A stretch of 64,000 nucleotides of DNA, from positions 1-64,000 of the forward strand of contig NZ_JAAUWW010000018.1 of the NCBI RefSeq assembly GCF_014694375.1, given 5' to 3'. The notes beneath the pieces were generated by a model. That model was not told the DNA's origin, did no database searches, and saw only the letters and a list, made by a program, of their open reading frames with translations. Of the stretch, positions 8,114 through 18,658 are shown piece after piece. A program made the translations under genes and the position numbers. Every line of letters starts with the position of its first letter. Position 1 is the stretch's first letter. This DNA is from Vibrio sp. S17_S38 (GTDB lineage: Bacteria > Pseudomonadota > Gammaproteobacteria > Enterobacterales > Vibrionaceae).

Positions 8114-9604
8114 TCAAGACTCGTTAATAATATCCGAGACAAACTGAGCTTTCGCACCCAATATGACTTGAACGCCAGAGCTCCCAATCATAATGACACC
8201 CATTGCGCCCAGATCTTCTAGTGCGGCAGAATCGACTTGAGATTGATCTTTCACTTCCAAACGTAATCGCGTGATGCAAGCGGCAGACGATAAAATATTT
8301 TGTTTACCACCAACATGGTTAATAATTAATGCCGTAAGATCTTTATCATCTAATGTGATTTCTTTACGCATTTTATCTTCGCGACCAACCGTTTTAACAT
8401 CAAATTTACGGATAACAAATCTAAAGACCACGTAATAAAGGATCCCCATTGGCACACCAAATAAAATCACATTCAAATAATGCGTCTGATAACCATTAAG
8501 TGATGGCAAAATACCGAATGAAATATAATCAATAAGGCCAGCAGAAAACGACTTAGCAATATGTACGTCCAGCAAATACATGCTCATGTACGATACACCA
8601 GCCATAATGGCATTAAAGACATATAAAACTGGCGAAACAAAAATAAAGGCAAACTCAACCGGTTCAGTAATCCCAGTAAGGAAACATGTCAACGCCGCTG
8701 AAAATAAAATGCCCGCCGCAATTTTCTTTTGATTACTTTTGGCTTCGTGATACATCGCTAAACATGCGGCTGGTAATGCAAAAAGCATCAACGGGAATTC
8801 ACCCTGCATAAACTTACCCGCACCGTGATAGGTTGAACTATCAAAAGATTTAACACCATCTTCGAACATTTTAAACCAAATCGTTTGGTCACCATGAATA
8901 ATCTGCCCAGCTTCTGTCGTATAGTTACCAAAGGTGAACCAAAATGATGGGTACCATATATGGTGCAAACCAAGCGGAATTAACGCACGTTCAGTCATAC
9001 CAAAAATGAATGTTGAAATAGCTTGGTTCTCACCATTAACCACGACAGATAAAGAGTCGATCCCCGATTGGATATACACCCAAACTGACGGTAAAAGTAG
9101 CCCGAGAATGAAAGCAAAAAAAGCGGTGGCAATTGGGACAAAACGTTTACCAGAAAAGAATCCTAGAAATTCAGGTAATTTAATTTTATGAAACTTATTG
9201 AACGTAACCGCGGCAAGTACGCCGGCGATTAAACCACCGAAAACCCCAGTCTGTAGGGTTGGGATCCCCATCACCATGGCATATCGACCACCTTCTGCTG
9301 CCATCTCAGGTGTAATACCTAATGATGTTCCCATTGTTCCATTCAGCACGAGCATCGCAACAACCGCCGCTAATGCCGCAATTCCTGACTCTTTTGCAAG
9401 ACCAACCGCGGAACCAACTGCAAACAATAAAGCCAAATTATCAAATAAAACCCCACCCGCATTAGTCATCAAAGGCAAATTGAATTTATCACCAAATGCG
9501 AGTAACAAGCCGGCGGCAGGTAGAATTGAAATGGGTAACATTAACGAACGACCAATAAGCGATAGCTTAGAAATCGGTTTGGATAAGAGAGCAAGCAATG
9601 ACAT
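8114..9604 (-). CDS. PTS EIICB component, glucose/maltose/GlcNAc family (PtsG-like)
   Basis: The 496-residue membrane permease (EIIC, about 1-400) has many hydrophobic segments, the LHHIWYPSFWF segment and the ITEPVEFAF motif of the glucose superfamily. It is fused to a cytoplasmic EIIB domain (about 415-496) with phosphorylation Cys443 in AACITRLRLEV. There is no EIIA domain, so it should be phosphorylated by EIIA-Glc (Crr) encoded elsewhere. Details such as the GDQTIWF segment look closer to PtsG/MalX than to NagE, but the substrate cannot be fixed from sequence. Glucose, glucosamine or GlcNAc are all possible. The neighbouring GtsA-like sensor operon favours glucose or a related hexose. 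Confidence 0.88.
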   Translation of the reverse strand: MSLLALLSKPISKLSLIGRSLMLPISILPAAGLLLAFGDKFNLPLMTNAGGVLFDNLALLFAVGSAVGLAKESGIAALAAVVAMLVLNGTMGTSLGITPEMAAEGGRYAMVMGIPTLQTGVFGGLIAGVLAAVTFNKFHKIKLPEFLGFFSGKRFVPIATAFFAFILGLLLPSVWVYIQSGIDSLSVVVNGENQAISTFIFGMTERALIPLGLHHIWYPSFWFTFGNYTTEAGQIIHGDQTIWFKMFEDGVKSFDSSTYHGAGKFMQGEFPLMLFALPAACLAMYHEAKSNQKKIAAGILFSAALTCFLTGITEPVEFAFIFVSPVLYVFNAIMAGVSYMSMYLLDVHIAKSFSAGLIDYISFGILPSLNGYQTHYLNVILFGVPMGILYYVVFRFVIRKFDVKTVGREDKMRKEITLDDKDLTALIINHVGGKQNILSSAACITRLRLEVKDQSQVDSAALEDLGAMGVIMIGSSGVQVILGAKAQFVSDIINES

Positions 9605-9945
9605 AGCAAATTCCTTTTATATTATAAACTCAGGAACATTGTACAAAGTCAGTCGCCACTTAAGGTTACATATTGAACTCTCTTTGTAAGCAAACTGTTA
9701 CATAGCCAATGCCAGATAACCCATCAAGGTAACAATTTATACCGAAATAAATACAAATCATTTGCAGCCGTTCATTAGAAGGTCATAATTAGAAAATCGC
9801 TGAGTTTCTTTGTTTTGCCTAAATAAGATCGAAGCGAATTCAATCTAAAGTTGGATCAAACTAAAACTAATCAGCATTAAAAGTCCGTCTTCAACGATTA
9901 GTTTATCAATATCAGCCAATCGTCTTCATCCTGAGGGAGTACAAG
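9605..9945. other. Intergenic region between divergent PTS and protease genes
   Basis: This 341-bp region holds the promoters of the divergent PTS and M16 protease genes. Upstream of the PTS gene the heptamer GTTACAT occurs as a direct repeat at 9665-9671 and 9697-9703, 32 bp (about three helical turns) apart, a layout that would suit a dimeric response regulator. I see no ORF, RNA gene or terminator. Confidence 0.5.
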
Positions 9946-12756
9946 GTGCATATAAGTCCAAACGACACCAAAAAATATCGTTATCTCACGCTTGAAAATG
10001 GATTACGTGTGTTGCTCATCCATGATGAAGATGCTCAAAAATCAGCCGCCGCCTTAGCCGTTAATGTCGGACATTTTGATGATCCTATCCACCGCGAAGG
10101 ACTTGCCCATTATCTTGAACATATGCTATTTTTAGGAACCGAAAAATTCCCTCATGTGGGCGAGTTTCAATCCTTTATTAGTCAGCATGGTGGAAAAAAC
10201 AACGCATGGACAGGTACCGAACATACCTGCTTCTTCTTTGATATTGCTTCAAATGAGTATCCCGAAGCGCTTGATCGGTTCAGCCAATTTTTCGTCGCGC
10301 CATTATTTAATCCCGAGGCGTTGGATAAAGAACGCCAAGCGGTGGAGTCTGAATTTCGCCTAAAGTTAAAAGACGATATGCGCCGTATATATCAGGTGCA
10401 TAAAGAAGTGATCAATCCCGCTCACCCGTTTTCAAAATTCTCAGTTGGCAATGTGGAGACGCTCAGTGACATAACGGACTCAGATGGAAACCAAACCCAT
10501 TCTATTCGAGATGAAATCATTGATTTTTATCAACAATATTACTCAGCAGATTTAATGACGGCTACCTTAATCAGCCCGCATAGCTTAACTCAACTAGAAC
10601 AAGCCGCGAAGACGTATTTCGCTGCAATACCAAATCAAAATCTCGCTGGAAAATCAGTCACTCAACCATTATTAAGACCAGAAGATAACGCTAAATTTAT
10701 CACCATTGAGCCAGAAAAAGATTCTCGGAAACTCATGATAAATTTTAACTTCCCAAGCATGAATCAATTTTATCAAACCAAACCTTTATCTTATGTTGCA
10801 CACCTACTCGGTTATGAAGGTGAAGGCAGCTTATTGCAGCGTTTAAAAGACGATCAACTCATCACAGCGCTCACTGCGGGTGGTGGTATTAGCGGCAGCA
10901 ATTTTCGTGAGTTCTCGATCAGCTGTTCGCTAACAAAGCTCGGGCTAACGCAAATCGATAAAATTATCACCACCATCTTTCAATACATTGAGCTTATCAA
11001 GCATTCGGGTATTGAAGAATGGCGATACAAAGAAAAACAAGCGGTGCTTGAGTCTGCATTTCGTTTTCAAGAACCTTCGCGATCAATAGACACCGCCAGT
11101 CATTTGGTCATGAATATGCAAAACTACCAACCTGATGATGTGATCTATGGTGATTATCAAATGGCAAAGTTTGATGGTGAGCATCTACAACAATTAATCG
11201 CTCAATTTACGCCTGAAAATATGCGCGTCATGGTAGTTGCCAAAGGTTTAAACTACGACCGACAAGCAAAATGGTACAACACGCCTTATGCTGTGAGACA
11301 TCTCACCGAAAAAGAAATAACGCGATGGAGTACGTCTTATTTGCTATCTGACATCTCGCTATCTGACTTACATTTGCCTGAAGAAAACCCTTATATTTGT
11401 TATAACCTAGATCCTGCACCACTTGAAAGCACCAGTGAAACACCAGAACTGATTGAAGATAAACAAGGGTTTCGCTTATGGCACTTACAAGAAACCGAAT
11501 TTAGAGTACCTAAAGGGTTAGCTTTTATCGCGATTGACAGCCCGCATGCCGTTTCAACGCCACGCACGATCGTCAAAACCCGCCTATGTGTCGAAATGTT
11601 CTTAGATTCATTGATCAAAGAAACCTATCAAGCTGAAATCGCTGGCATGGGGTACAACTTATACGCACATCAAGGCGGTGTAACATTAATGCTGACAGGC
11701 TTTAGTGAAAAACAACCTCAATTATTGGATGTGATTATTCATCGTTTTGCTTCTCGTGAATTTAGCCAATCACGCTTTGATTCAATTAAACGACAAATGC
11801 TTATCAATTGGCGTAACGCAGAAAAAGACCGCCCTGTATCTCAATTATTCAATGCAATGACCGGAATATTGCAACCTAACAATCCTCCTTATCCCGTATT
11901 AATTGAAGCATTAGAGTCTATAGAAGTCGATGAGCTACCTGTTTTTGTGGATAAGATGCTTTCAACATTGCATATTGAAATGTTTGTTTATGGTGACTGG
12001 ACCAGAGGTTCTGCCATTGATCTTGCCACCAGCCTAAAGAAAGCCTTACAAGTTAAAGGTCAGACCTATAAAGAGTCATTGCGCCCATTAGTTATGCTTG
12101 GTGACAGTGGAACTTTTCAACGCGAGTTGCACTGCGAACAAGCCGACTCTGCATTGGTTTTATATTATCAATCACCAGATGTTAAGCCTCAACATGTTGC
12201 CTTATACACTTTGGCTAATCACTTAATGTCAGCTGCTTTTTTTCATGAAATTCGCACCAAGCAACAACTAGGTTATATGGTTGGCACAGGAAACATGCCG
12301 TTAAATCGACATCCAGGTTTAGCCCTTTATGTTCAATCACCGAATGCAGCCCCAAGCGATTTGCTTTCGTCCGTCGATGAGTTTTTAAATGCCTTTTACA
12401 TGGTGTTGTTAGAGTTAAATGAAGATCAATGGCAAAGCAGTAAACAAGGCTTGCTGAATCAAATTCTAGCCCCTGATAGTAATTTACGTTCACGCGGACA
12501 ACGTTTGTGGGTGGCGATAGGCAATAAAGATCTCAGCTTTAATAATCGTGAGATTGTTTCAGAAGCCATCGTTAATTTAGATCGTAGTGAAATGATCCGT
12601 TTTGTGGTTAATACGCTAAAACCAAGAACCGCGAACCGCCTAGTGATGCACTCCAAAGGATTAGAGCATCAAGACGCTGAAGACTTAGCCATCGGACTAG
12701 AAATTGGATCAATTGAAGAATTCCAACTCAGGCCTAAAAATGTTGATTTAGGCTAG
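9946..12756 (+). CDS. Insulinase-family zinc protease (M16A, protease III-like)
   Basis: This 936-residue M16 metallopeptidase has the inverted zinc motif HYLEH (His55, Glu58 catalytic, His59), with the third zinc ligand expected in AVESEF (Glu134). It carries the four-domain pitrilysin/insulysin layout: an active N-terminal half, a middle domain and an inactive C-terminal half containing the KQQLGYMV substrate-binding segment. Members degrade peptides up to insulin size in a closed chamber. No signal peptide is evident, in contrast to E. coli Ptr, so it may act in the cytoplasm. The start is GTG, supported by GAGGGAG just upstream (9933-9939). A strong terminator follows. Confidence 0.94.
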   Translation: MHISPNDTKKYRYLTLENGLRVLLIHDEDAQKSAAALAVNVGHFDDPIHREGLAHYLEHMLFLGTEKFPHVGEFQSFISQHGGKNNAWTGTEHTCFFFDIASNEYPEALDRFSQFFVAPLFNPEALDKERQAVESEFRLKLKDDMRRIYQVHKEVINPAHPFSKFSVGNVETLSDITDSDGNQTHSIRDEIIDFYQQYYSADLMTATLISPHSLTQLEQAAKTYFAAIPNQNLAGKSVTQPLLRPEDNAKFITIEPEKDSRKLMINFNFPSMNQFYQTKPLSYVAHLLGYEGEGSLLQRLKDDQLITALTAGGGISGSNFREFSISCSLTKLGLTQIDKIITTIFQYIELIKHSGIEEWRYKEKQAVLESAFRFQEPSRSIDTASHLVMNMQNYQPDDVIYGDYQMAKFDGEHLQQLIAQFTPENMRVMVVAKGLNYDRQAKWYNTPYAVRHLTEKEITRWSTSYLLSDISLSDLHLPEENPYICYNLDPAPLESTSETPELIEDKQGFRLWHLQETEFRVPKGLAFIAIDSPHAVSTPRTIVKTRLCVEMFLDSLIKETYQAEIAGMGYNLYAHQGGVTLMLTGFSEKQPQLLDVIIHRFASREFSQSRFDSIKRQMLINWRNAEKDRPVSQLFNAMTGILQPNNPPYPVLIEALESIEVDELPVFVDKMLSTLHIEMFVYGDWTRGSAIDLATSLKKALQVKGQTYKESLRPLVMLGDSGTFQRELHCEQADSALVLYYQSPDVKPQHVALYTLANHLMSAAFFHEIRTKQQLGYMVGTGNMPLNRHPGLALYVQSPNAAPSDLLSSVDEFLNAFYMVLLELNEDQWQSSKQGLLNQILAPDSNLRSRGQRLWVAIGNKDLSFNNREIVSEAIVNLDRSEMIRFVVNTLKPRTANRLVMHSKGLEHQDAEDLAIGLEIGSIEEFQLRPKNVDLG

Positions 12757-12767
12757 TCTCCTTTTTT

Positions 12768-12802
12768 GCCCTCCTATGAATTATCCTCTAGGAGGGCTTT
12801 TT
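12768..12802 (+). terminator. Terminator of the M16 protease gene
   Basis: A perfect 9-bp stem (GCCCTCCTA at 12768-12776, TAGGAGGGC at 12789-12797) is followed by a T run, 12 bp past the protease stop. Confidence 0.9.
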
Positions 12803-12834
12803 GTAAGTTTATTTTTTGAAATCAAGGAAGTGAC

Positions 12835-14604
12835 ATGGAACAAATAGGCCAATATTTATTCCCACGCCCACAGCAGATAATACTGCATCAACCCAAACAA
12901 CCGAGCCAAGTATCACTCGCTATCGTGAATATTCCGAGCACGATTGATGCCAAGATCAGCCACTGCTCACAAGTTACATATCAACAAGATGCTACGTTGG
13001 CAAAGCAGTCATACCAGTTAACCATATCGTTAAATCAAATTCATATTGCCTATTGCGACTCCCAAGCTTTACTTTATGCACATTATGTACTGCGCCAGCT
13101 ACTACACAACGGTCAAATACTTCACTGCTTAAAAATCAAAGATCAGCCTGATTTTTTAAAGCGCGGGATATTGTTGGATATTAGTCGCGACAAAATACCG
13201 ACTATGGAGCGCTTACTTGAACTGATCGATTTGTGGTCTGAACTACGAATCAATCAATTACAACTCTATACTGAGCACACTTTTGCTTATCAGAATCATC
13301 AAACCGTGTGGCAAGATTACGATCCATTAACCGCGCAAGAAATTCAATTAATCGATCAATACTGCCAAACAAAAGGAATCGAATTAATTCCTAATCAAGC
13401 CACCTTTGGGCATATGGAGAAATGGCTCTGTCATTCTGATTATCAGCATATGGCAGAGCAAATCGATGGTTTTTATGACCAACGTGGGGATTTCCGGCCT
13501 CAATCCTTTGGGCTCAATCCTTGTCATTCTCAAGTGCCTCAATTCATTGAATCATTACTGAATGAATTATTGCCTAACTTCCAAAGTAATACGCTGAATA
13601 TCAATTTTGATGAAACGATGGATCTTGGCGTAGATGGCAGCAAACAAGCCTGCGATGAAAAAGGTAAAGGGCAAGTTTACTTAAACTATCTTCAAACCAT
13701 TTTGTCCATCACTGAATCTAAGGGAAAACGATGCCAGATATTCAGCGACATGCTATTTCATTACCCTGAAATTTTGCCGCATTTACCCAAAGATTTAGAA
13801 CTGCTAAATTGGGGTTATGAAGAAGATCATCCTTATGATATTGAGCATAAAAAACTGTCAGAGTTTGGTTACCCTTTTCAAGTCGTCGTCTCAACGAACT
13901 GCTTTGCATCCGTTATTGGTCGCAGACAAGCGGCAGAAGTGCACATGCGTAGAGCCGCAATTTCCGCTAAAAAATATGGCGCACAAGGTTATATGATTTC
14001 AGAGTGGGGAGACATGGGCCACGCACAACCTTTTTGCGCCCCGCTGCCTTATTATATCTTTGGCGCAGCAATGGCATGGGGTGAATCTCAACATGCTGAA
14101 CTTAATCTTCACGAGGGGTTATGCTATTTTTATCCGCGGGAAGACCCTGCATTATTTCAACATTTATTAACGCTACAAAATCGCTATTTGAGCTCTGGAG
14201 TGACCACTCCGAACTGTGCTTTTTATGGCCCTTTTATATTCGATCAGATATCTAAACGCCATATTAAACGCGCCGAAATACAAGATGAGCACACCTTAAC
14301 ATCTGCCATTAATCAACTTCAAAGTGATAAAATACAATTAAGTAAGCATCAAACAACGCCTTTGCAACAACAGTTGAATTGGGCTGTCGATACCATGATA
14401 CTCGCTAGCCATATTGCCTTGTATTATCAACAACAAAACACCCGAGAACTTAACGAGTTATCTCACACCAGCAAAGCACATTTATTGAGCTTATTAACCT
14501 TAGTAAAAGATCCTTATTTCGATATCTGGCAACACGATTACCGACTTGGCGGTTGCCAACAAAGTTTCTCTCGTCTTTTAATATTGGAAGAGCAATTAAA
14601 ATAA
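12835..14604 (+). CDS. Glycoside hydrolase family 20 beta-N-acetylhexosaminidase
   Basis: The 589-residue protein has an N-terminal GH20b-like alpha/beta domain (about 1-100) and a TIM-barrel starting at KRGILLDISRDKIP (about 109-122). It carries the Asp-Glu pair FDETMDLG (Asp259, Glu260) expected for substrate-assisted catalysis, and the later SEWGD segment with a conserved Trp. Family members remove terminal GlcNAc or GalNAc from chito-oligosaccharides or glycans. The usual HxGGDE motif is replaced by INFDE, which places it in a divergent GH20 branch. No signal peptide is visible, so it probably acts on imported oligosaccharides. It stands alone between terminators. Confidence 0.85.
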   Translation: MEQIGQYLFPRPQQIILHQPKQPSQVSLAIVNIPSTIDAKISHCSQVTYQQDATLAKQSYQLTISLNQIHIAYCDSQALLYAHYVLRQLLHNGQILHCLKIKDQPDFLKRGILLDISRDKIPTMERLLELIDLWSELRINQLQLYTEHTFAYQNHQTVWQDYDPLTAQEIQLIDQYCQTKGIELIPNQATFGHMEKWLCHSDYQHMAEQIDGFYDQRGDFRPQSFGLNPCHSQVPQFIESLLNELLPNFQSNTLNINFDETMDLGVDGSKQACDEKGKGQVYLNYLQTILSITESKGKRCQIFSDMLFHYPEILPHLPKDLELLNWGYEEDHPYDIEHKKLSEFGYPFQVVVSTNCFASVIGRRQAAEVHMRRAAISAKKYGAQGYMISEWGDMGHAQPFCAPLPYYIFGAAMAWGESQHAELNLHEGLCYFYPREDPALFQHLLTLQNRYLSSGVTTPNCAFYGPFIFDQISKRHIKRAEIQDEHTLTSAINQLQSDKIQLSKHQTTPLQQQLNWAVDTMILASHIALYYQQQNTRELNELSHTSKAHLLSLLTLVKDPYFDIWQHDYRLGGCQQSFSRLLILEEQLK

Positions 14605-14620
14605 TTAGATAAGATCCCCA

Positions 14621-14657
14621 ATAAAAATCCCGACAAACTTATCCAATTTGTCGGGAT
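14621..14657 (-). terminator. Terminator of fadIJ
   Basis: An 11-bp perfect stem (ATCCCGACAAA at 14627-14637, TTTGTCGGGAT at 14647-14657) has T residues on its minus-strand 3' side, 65 bp past the fadJ stop. It may also slow readthrough from the convergent GH20 gene. Confidence 0.85.
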
Positions 14658-14722
14658 CCTGATTGTTTAATATGAGCTTTAATTAACCTGACCGCGATTA
14701 AAATAACTCATATCCATTTTCG

Positions 14723-16864
14723 TTAAGAAGGATAGAACTTATCGCCCGTACCTGCTCTGGTTAATAAGCCATCTGAAGGTGCAAAACGTGAACCGTATTT
14801 ACCTGCGTATTCATTCATGGTTTCAACCAATTTTTTCGCGCCAACTTTATCGATATATTTAAATGGTCCACCTAAGAATGGAGGAAAACCAATACCAAAT
14901 ATTGCGCCAATATCACCATCACGAGCGCTGGCTATAATACCATCATCTAATGCACGAACCGCTTCATTAAGCATTAACAATACACAACGCATCGCGACAA
15001 CTTCTTCACTCAGAATCGATTCTGGTTTTAATTTCAACAAGCTATAAACTGACTTATCGACTTCTTTTTTCTTGCCTTTATAAGTATAAAAACCTTTTCC
15101 GTTCTTACGCCCTTTACGATTATCTTTGAGTAGAATATCAAATACGTCTGGCGCACTAAAACGCTCACCTAGCTCCTCTACCAAAATAGGTGTAATTTTG
15201 GCACCAATATCAACGCCAACTTCATCAAGTAAGGCAATTGGGCCCACAGGGAAGCCAAAGTTTAACAATGCTTTATCAATATGCTCAATTGGCTCGCCCG
15301 ATAACAATACTCTTGCCGCTTCATTCATGTATGGCGCAAGAATACGATTCACATAAAAGCCAGCCTTATCTTTCACCACAATCGGGGTTTTACCTTGCTT
15401 GCGAGCAAATTTTACCGTGGTAGCAATAACCTCATCAGACGTACCTTCATGCGGGATCACTTCCACAAGCGGCATTTTATCCACCGGACTAAAATAATGC
15501 AGACCAATCACATTTTCAGGATGCGCGGCACCTTGCGCTATTTTTCCAATCGGCAATGATGATGTGTTACTGGCGAAAATAACGCCTTTCTTAGCATTGC
15601 TTTCAACATCTTTCACCATAGATTGTTTTAAGCTCAAATCTTCAAATACGGCTTCAATCACCATATCTTTGTGAGCAAAACCCGTAAAATCAGTACCGCC
15701 AGAGATATATTGCATCTGTTGTTGTAGCTGCGCTTTAGTTAATGAGCGGCGCTTAACTAACTTGCTTAATAGTTGGTAGCTATAATTCATCGCATGCAAA
15801 ATACCATCATTCGATACATCTTTAATCCGCACTGGTACTTTGGCTTTGGTTGCCGACACATAACCAATACCTGCTCCCATTAAACCGCCACCTAACACCG
15901 CTACGTTGGTGACCGTTTTTGGTTTTGCATCACTACCGAAATCTTTTTTCATCTCAGTTGTGGCAAAGAAAATTGAGCGTAAAGCTTGAGATTCAGGCGT
16001 CATGACTAATTGGCCAAACTCATGAGCTTCCTTAGCAAAGCCCTTTTCAATACCATTCTCTAAACCATATTCAATAACTTTTAAAATCGCTTTTGTGGCT
16101 GGATAATTACCACGGGTTTTTTGCTTCGTTTTTTTCGCCGCTTGTTCAAAAATAACTTTACGACCCATTTTAGTATTCGCAATCAACTTTTCTTTAATGT
16201 CGATTTTTACTTTACGTTTAGGCTTTGCGATATAGTCCTTCGCAGCTTCCAATAAAATTGATTTTGGTACGCATACATCAGCAAGGCCTAATTTAACCGC
16301 TTTTTTAGCGCGTAATAATTTACCCGTTAAAATCAAATCTAGACTATTTAATAGACCAATAAGACGAGGAAGACGTTGCGTGCCTCCCGATCCTGGTAAC
16401 AAACCTAACTGCACTTCTGGAAGCCCTAACTTAGTCGCACCATCATCACTACAAACACGATAATCACAACCTAAAGCCAATTCCAACCCACCGCCTAAAC
16501 ATGGCCCATGAATGGCAGCCACTACCGTAAATGGCAATGCTGACAAGCGAGAAAACATTTGTTGACCTTGCGTGGCAAGTTGCTCGGCTTCTAGTGAAGA
16601 TTGGCATGCTTCTAACATTCGTACATCTGCGCCGGCAATAAAATTATCAGGCTTGAGAGAATGAACAATGAGGCCTTTCACTTCTGACTTCTTACTATCA
16701 AGCTGATCGAAAATAGTTTTCATTTGATCCGAAAATTCAGCTTGAAGCGTATTCATTTTTTCATTAGGAACATCAATGGCAAGCCAAGCAAGATTATCGC
16801 TATCAATAGTGAGAGTGAACGCCGTTTTATCCATTGAATTGGCCTTTACGTTTTCAGCAGTCAT
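14723..16864 (-). CDS. fadJ: Fatty acid oxidation complex alpha subunit FadJ
   Basis: FadJ is a bifunctional enoyl-CoA hydratase/3-hydroxyacyl-CoA dehydrogenase and with FadI forms the second (anaerobic) beta-oxidation trifunctional complex. The 713-residue protein has a crotonase half with [16 protein letters not shown] and [21 protein letters not shown], then an NAD-binding Rossmann motif [13 protein letters not shown] (about 323-335) and the catalytic [14 protein letters not shown] segment of the dehydrogenase. Its start overlaps the fadI stop by one base (TAATG), giving translational coupling. Gene order fadI-fadJ agrees with E. coli. Control by FadR is likely through the operator at 18354-18370. 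Confidence 0.96.
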   Translation of the reverse strand: MTAENVKANSMDKTAFTLTIDSDNLAWLAIDVPNEKMNTLQAEFSDQMKTIFDQLDSKKSEVKGLIVHSLKPDNFIAGADVRMLEACQSSLEAEQLATQGQQMFSRLSALPFTVVAAIHGPCLGGGLELALGCDYRVCSDDGATKLGLPEVQLGLLPGSGGTQRLPRLIGLLNSLDLILTGKLLRAKKAVKLGLADVCVPKSILLEAAKDYIAKPKRKVKIDIKEKLIANTKMGRKVIFEQAAKKTKQKTRGNYPATKAILKVIEYGLENGIEKGFAKEAHEFGQLVMTPESQALRSIFFATTEMKKDFGSDAKPKTVTNVAVLGGGLMGAGIGYVSATKAKVPVRIKDVSNDGILHAMNYSYQLLSKLVKRRSLTKAQLQQQMQYISGGTDFTGFAHKDMVIEAVFEDLSLKQSMVKDVESNAKKGVIFASNTSSLPIGKIAQGAAHPENVIGLHYFSPVDKMPLVEVIPHEGTSDEVIATTVKFARKQGKTPIVVKDKAGFYVNRILAPYMNEAARVLLSGEPIEHIDKALLNFGFPVGPIALLDEVGVDIGAKITPILVEELGERFSAPDVFDILLKDNRKGRKNGKGFYTYKGKKKEVDKSVYSLLKLKPESILSEEVVAMRCVLLMLNEAVRALDDGIIASARDGDIGAIFGIGFPPFLGGPFKYIDKVGAKKLVETMNEYAGKYGSRFAPSDGLLTRAGTGDKFYPS

Positions 16865-18261
16865 TATTTATCTCCTTTATTGCTTGTATTCTGGCTGGCT
16901 GCGCCGTGTTTTTTATCTGTACCTGAGACAGTTCCTGATTTATCCGCTTCCACTTTATCAACTTCAAGAATCACAGCTGCGCCTAATCCACCAGCCGCAC
17001 ATGCTGTCGTTAATGCCAAGCCACCGCCACGACGTTTAAGCTCACGTAACGTTTGAGTCATTAATCGCGCGCCCGTCGCTGCAAATGGATGCCCATAAGC
17101 AAGCGAACCGCCAAGTACATTAAATTTATCCATATCAATCACGCCGATAGCTTTATCGCGCCCAAGCTTTTCTTTGGCAAAGGTTTCGGAGGCAAACATT
17201 TTCACATTCGCTAAGGTTTGGGCTGCAAACGCTTCATGCATTTCGATTAAATCGAGATCTTTTAGTTCAATACCAGCGCGATCCAATGCAATTGGTGTCG
17301 CGTAAGATGGCCCCATGAGCATATCTTCATGAACATCAATGGCTGAAAAAGCATAAGAACGAATATAGCCGAGCACTTCTAAACCTAACTCTTTCGCCTT
17401 GCTTTCACTCATCATCAAAACGGCGGCAGCGCCATCGGTTAATGGTGTACTGGTTGCGGCAGTCACACTACCAAATTGACGGTCAAAGGCTGGACGTAAC
17501 TTAGAATACTGCTCTAAGCTTGAGTTATTGCGAATGTTGTTATCCTTTGCTATCCACTCTTTGAATGGTTCAGGATACGCGGTCATTACTTCGTCTTGAA
17601 TTAAACCATCTTCCCATGCTTGAGCCGCCAAAGAATGAGACCGGTGAGCTAAAGCATCTTGCTCTTCTCTTGGAATTTGATGTGTTTTTGCCATTTGTTC
17701 TGCGGTTTGTCCCATTGACAACCCAGTAGAATATTCCGCTACGGCAGGAGGAACCGGTAAGAGGTCTTTGAAAGATAACTTACGTAAAATAGACAATTTT
17801 TGCGGTAAGGTTTTTGCTTTACTTAATTCTAATAGGCCTTGAGCCAAAGCTTTCGATACGCCAATAGGAAGAACAGAAGACGAATCTGCACCACCTGCAA
17901 TACCAATCTCAATGTTCCCTGCCATAATACTTTCTGCCACGTTGACCGCAGATTGGAAACTGGTCGCACAGGCTCTAGTCACACTATAAGCATCTGTCGA
18001 TACATTCATCCCAGTACCGAGAACAATCTCACGAGCAATATTGGGCGCAGCAGGCATTTGCACCACTTGACCAAACACCACTTGATCGATGAGAGAAGGA
18101 TCAATACCAGTACGAGCCAGCAATTCACTGACAACCATTTTACCTAAATCCACTGCTGGTACTTCTTTAAAGGCAGTACCTTGGCGAGCAAATGGCGTTC
18201 TTAGTCCAGAAACAATAGCGATACGATCACCATTACGAGTTTTCACTTCCTGCTGAGTCAT
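16864..18261 (-). CDS. fadI: 3-ketoacyl-CoA thiolase FadI, with an extra C-terminal tail
   Basis: FadI is the beta subunit of the FadIJ complex and cleaves 3-ketoacyl-CoA to acetyl-CoA plus a shortened acyl-CoA. The 465-residue thiolase has nucleophile Cys98 in [10 protein letters not shown], the His-containing [11 protein letters not shown] segment and the second active-site Cys in [16 protein letters not shown]. The family normally ends soon after that segment, at about 436 residues. Here about 30 additional hydrophilic, low-complexity residues rich in Lys, Ser, Thr and Gly follow. The tail is in frame and uninterrupted and may be disordered. fadI is the first gene of the fadIJ operon. Confidence 0.95.
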   Translation of the reverse strand: MTQQEVKTRNGDRIAIVSGLRTPFARQGTAFKEVPAVDLGKMVVSELLARTGIDPSLIDQVVFGQVVQMPAAPNIAREIVLGTGMNVSTDAYSVTRACATSFQSAVNVAESIMAGNIEIGIAGGADSSSVLPIGVSKALAQGLLELSKAKTLPQKLSILRKLSFKDLLPVPPAVAEYSTGLSMGQTAEQMAKTHQIPREEQDALAHRSHSLAAQAWEDGLIQDEVMTAYPEPFKEWIAKDNNIRNNSSLEQYSKLRPAFDRQFGSVTAATSTPLTDGAAAVLMMSESKAKELGLEVLGYIRSYAFSAIDVHEDMLMGPSYATPIALDRAGIELKDLDLIEMHEAFAAQTLANVKMFASETFAKEKLGRDKAIGVIDMDKFNVLGGSLAYGHPFAATGARLMTQTLRELKRRGGGLALTTACAAGGLGAAVILEVDKVEADKSGTVSGTDKKHGAASQNTSNKGDK

Positions 18262-18658
18262 GCTTTATCCTTATTTAAGTAAAATGAACATACCCTCGCC
18301 CTTTTTGGGCATAAATAAATGGGTCTACGTGAAATGGTCAATCATTGCAAAAAAAGAGGTCTGACCTGTCATTGTATACAAAACTAGAAAGCATAAAAAC
18401 GTGATGCCAATATTGCTTAAAATATTAGTGCAAACTTGTGATCTTATCGATACTTCTGACGATTTAGTTACCTTGAAAAAGAAAACTCATACCTGATTAA
18501 CATTTTTTGTAATAATGACTTCCTTTATACACTATAAGAAACCACACTTTACTAGTTCACACAGTCATTTTAGGGTCAAAACTGATAAGTAATCAAATAA
18601 TTAGCAACCTCAATACTAATAAATTTTGTATGAGTAAAATATTAATAAGGGATTAATT
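18262..18658. other. Intergenic region between fadI and the sigma-factor gene
   Basis: This 397-bp divergent control region contains the FadR-like box at 18354-18370 and should contain the fadIJ promoter and the promoter of the ECF sigma gene. I cannot pick out a convincing ECF-type promoter for the latter. No ORF or RNA gene was seen. Confidence 0.5.
18354..18370. promoter_or_regulatory. Probable FadR operator of fadIJ
   Basis: The 17-mer AAGAGGTCTGACCTGTC matches 13 of 17 positions of the E. coli FadR consensus AACTGGTCGGACCTGTT, including the GGTC/GACC core. It lies about 95 bp upstream of the fadI start, next to a TATACA element on the minus strand, a position suited to repression when long-chain acyl-CoA is absent. 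Confidence 0.65.

Noticed and set aside
9198..9689. 163-residue plus-strand ORF opposite the PTS gene
   Set aside because: It mirrors the hydrophobic PTS coding sequence and has an Ala/Pro/Thr-rich composition typical of antisense shadows.
12835..14604. GH20 protein as a dead enzyme, because HxGGDE is missing
   Set aside because: The Asp-Glu pair is kept in INFDE and the rest of the barrel is intact, so a divergent active enzyme is more likely.
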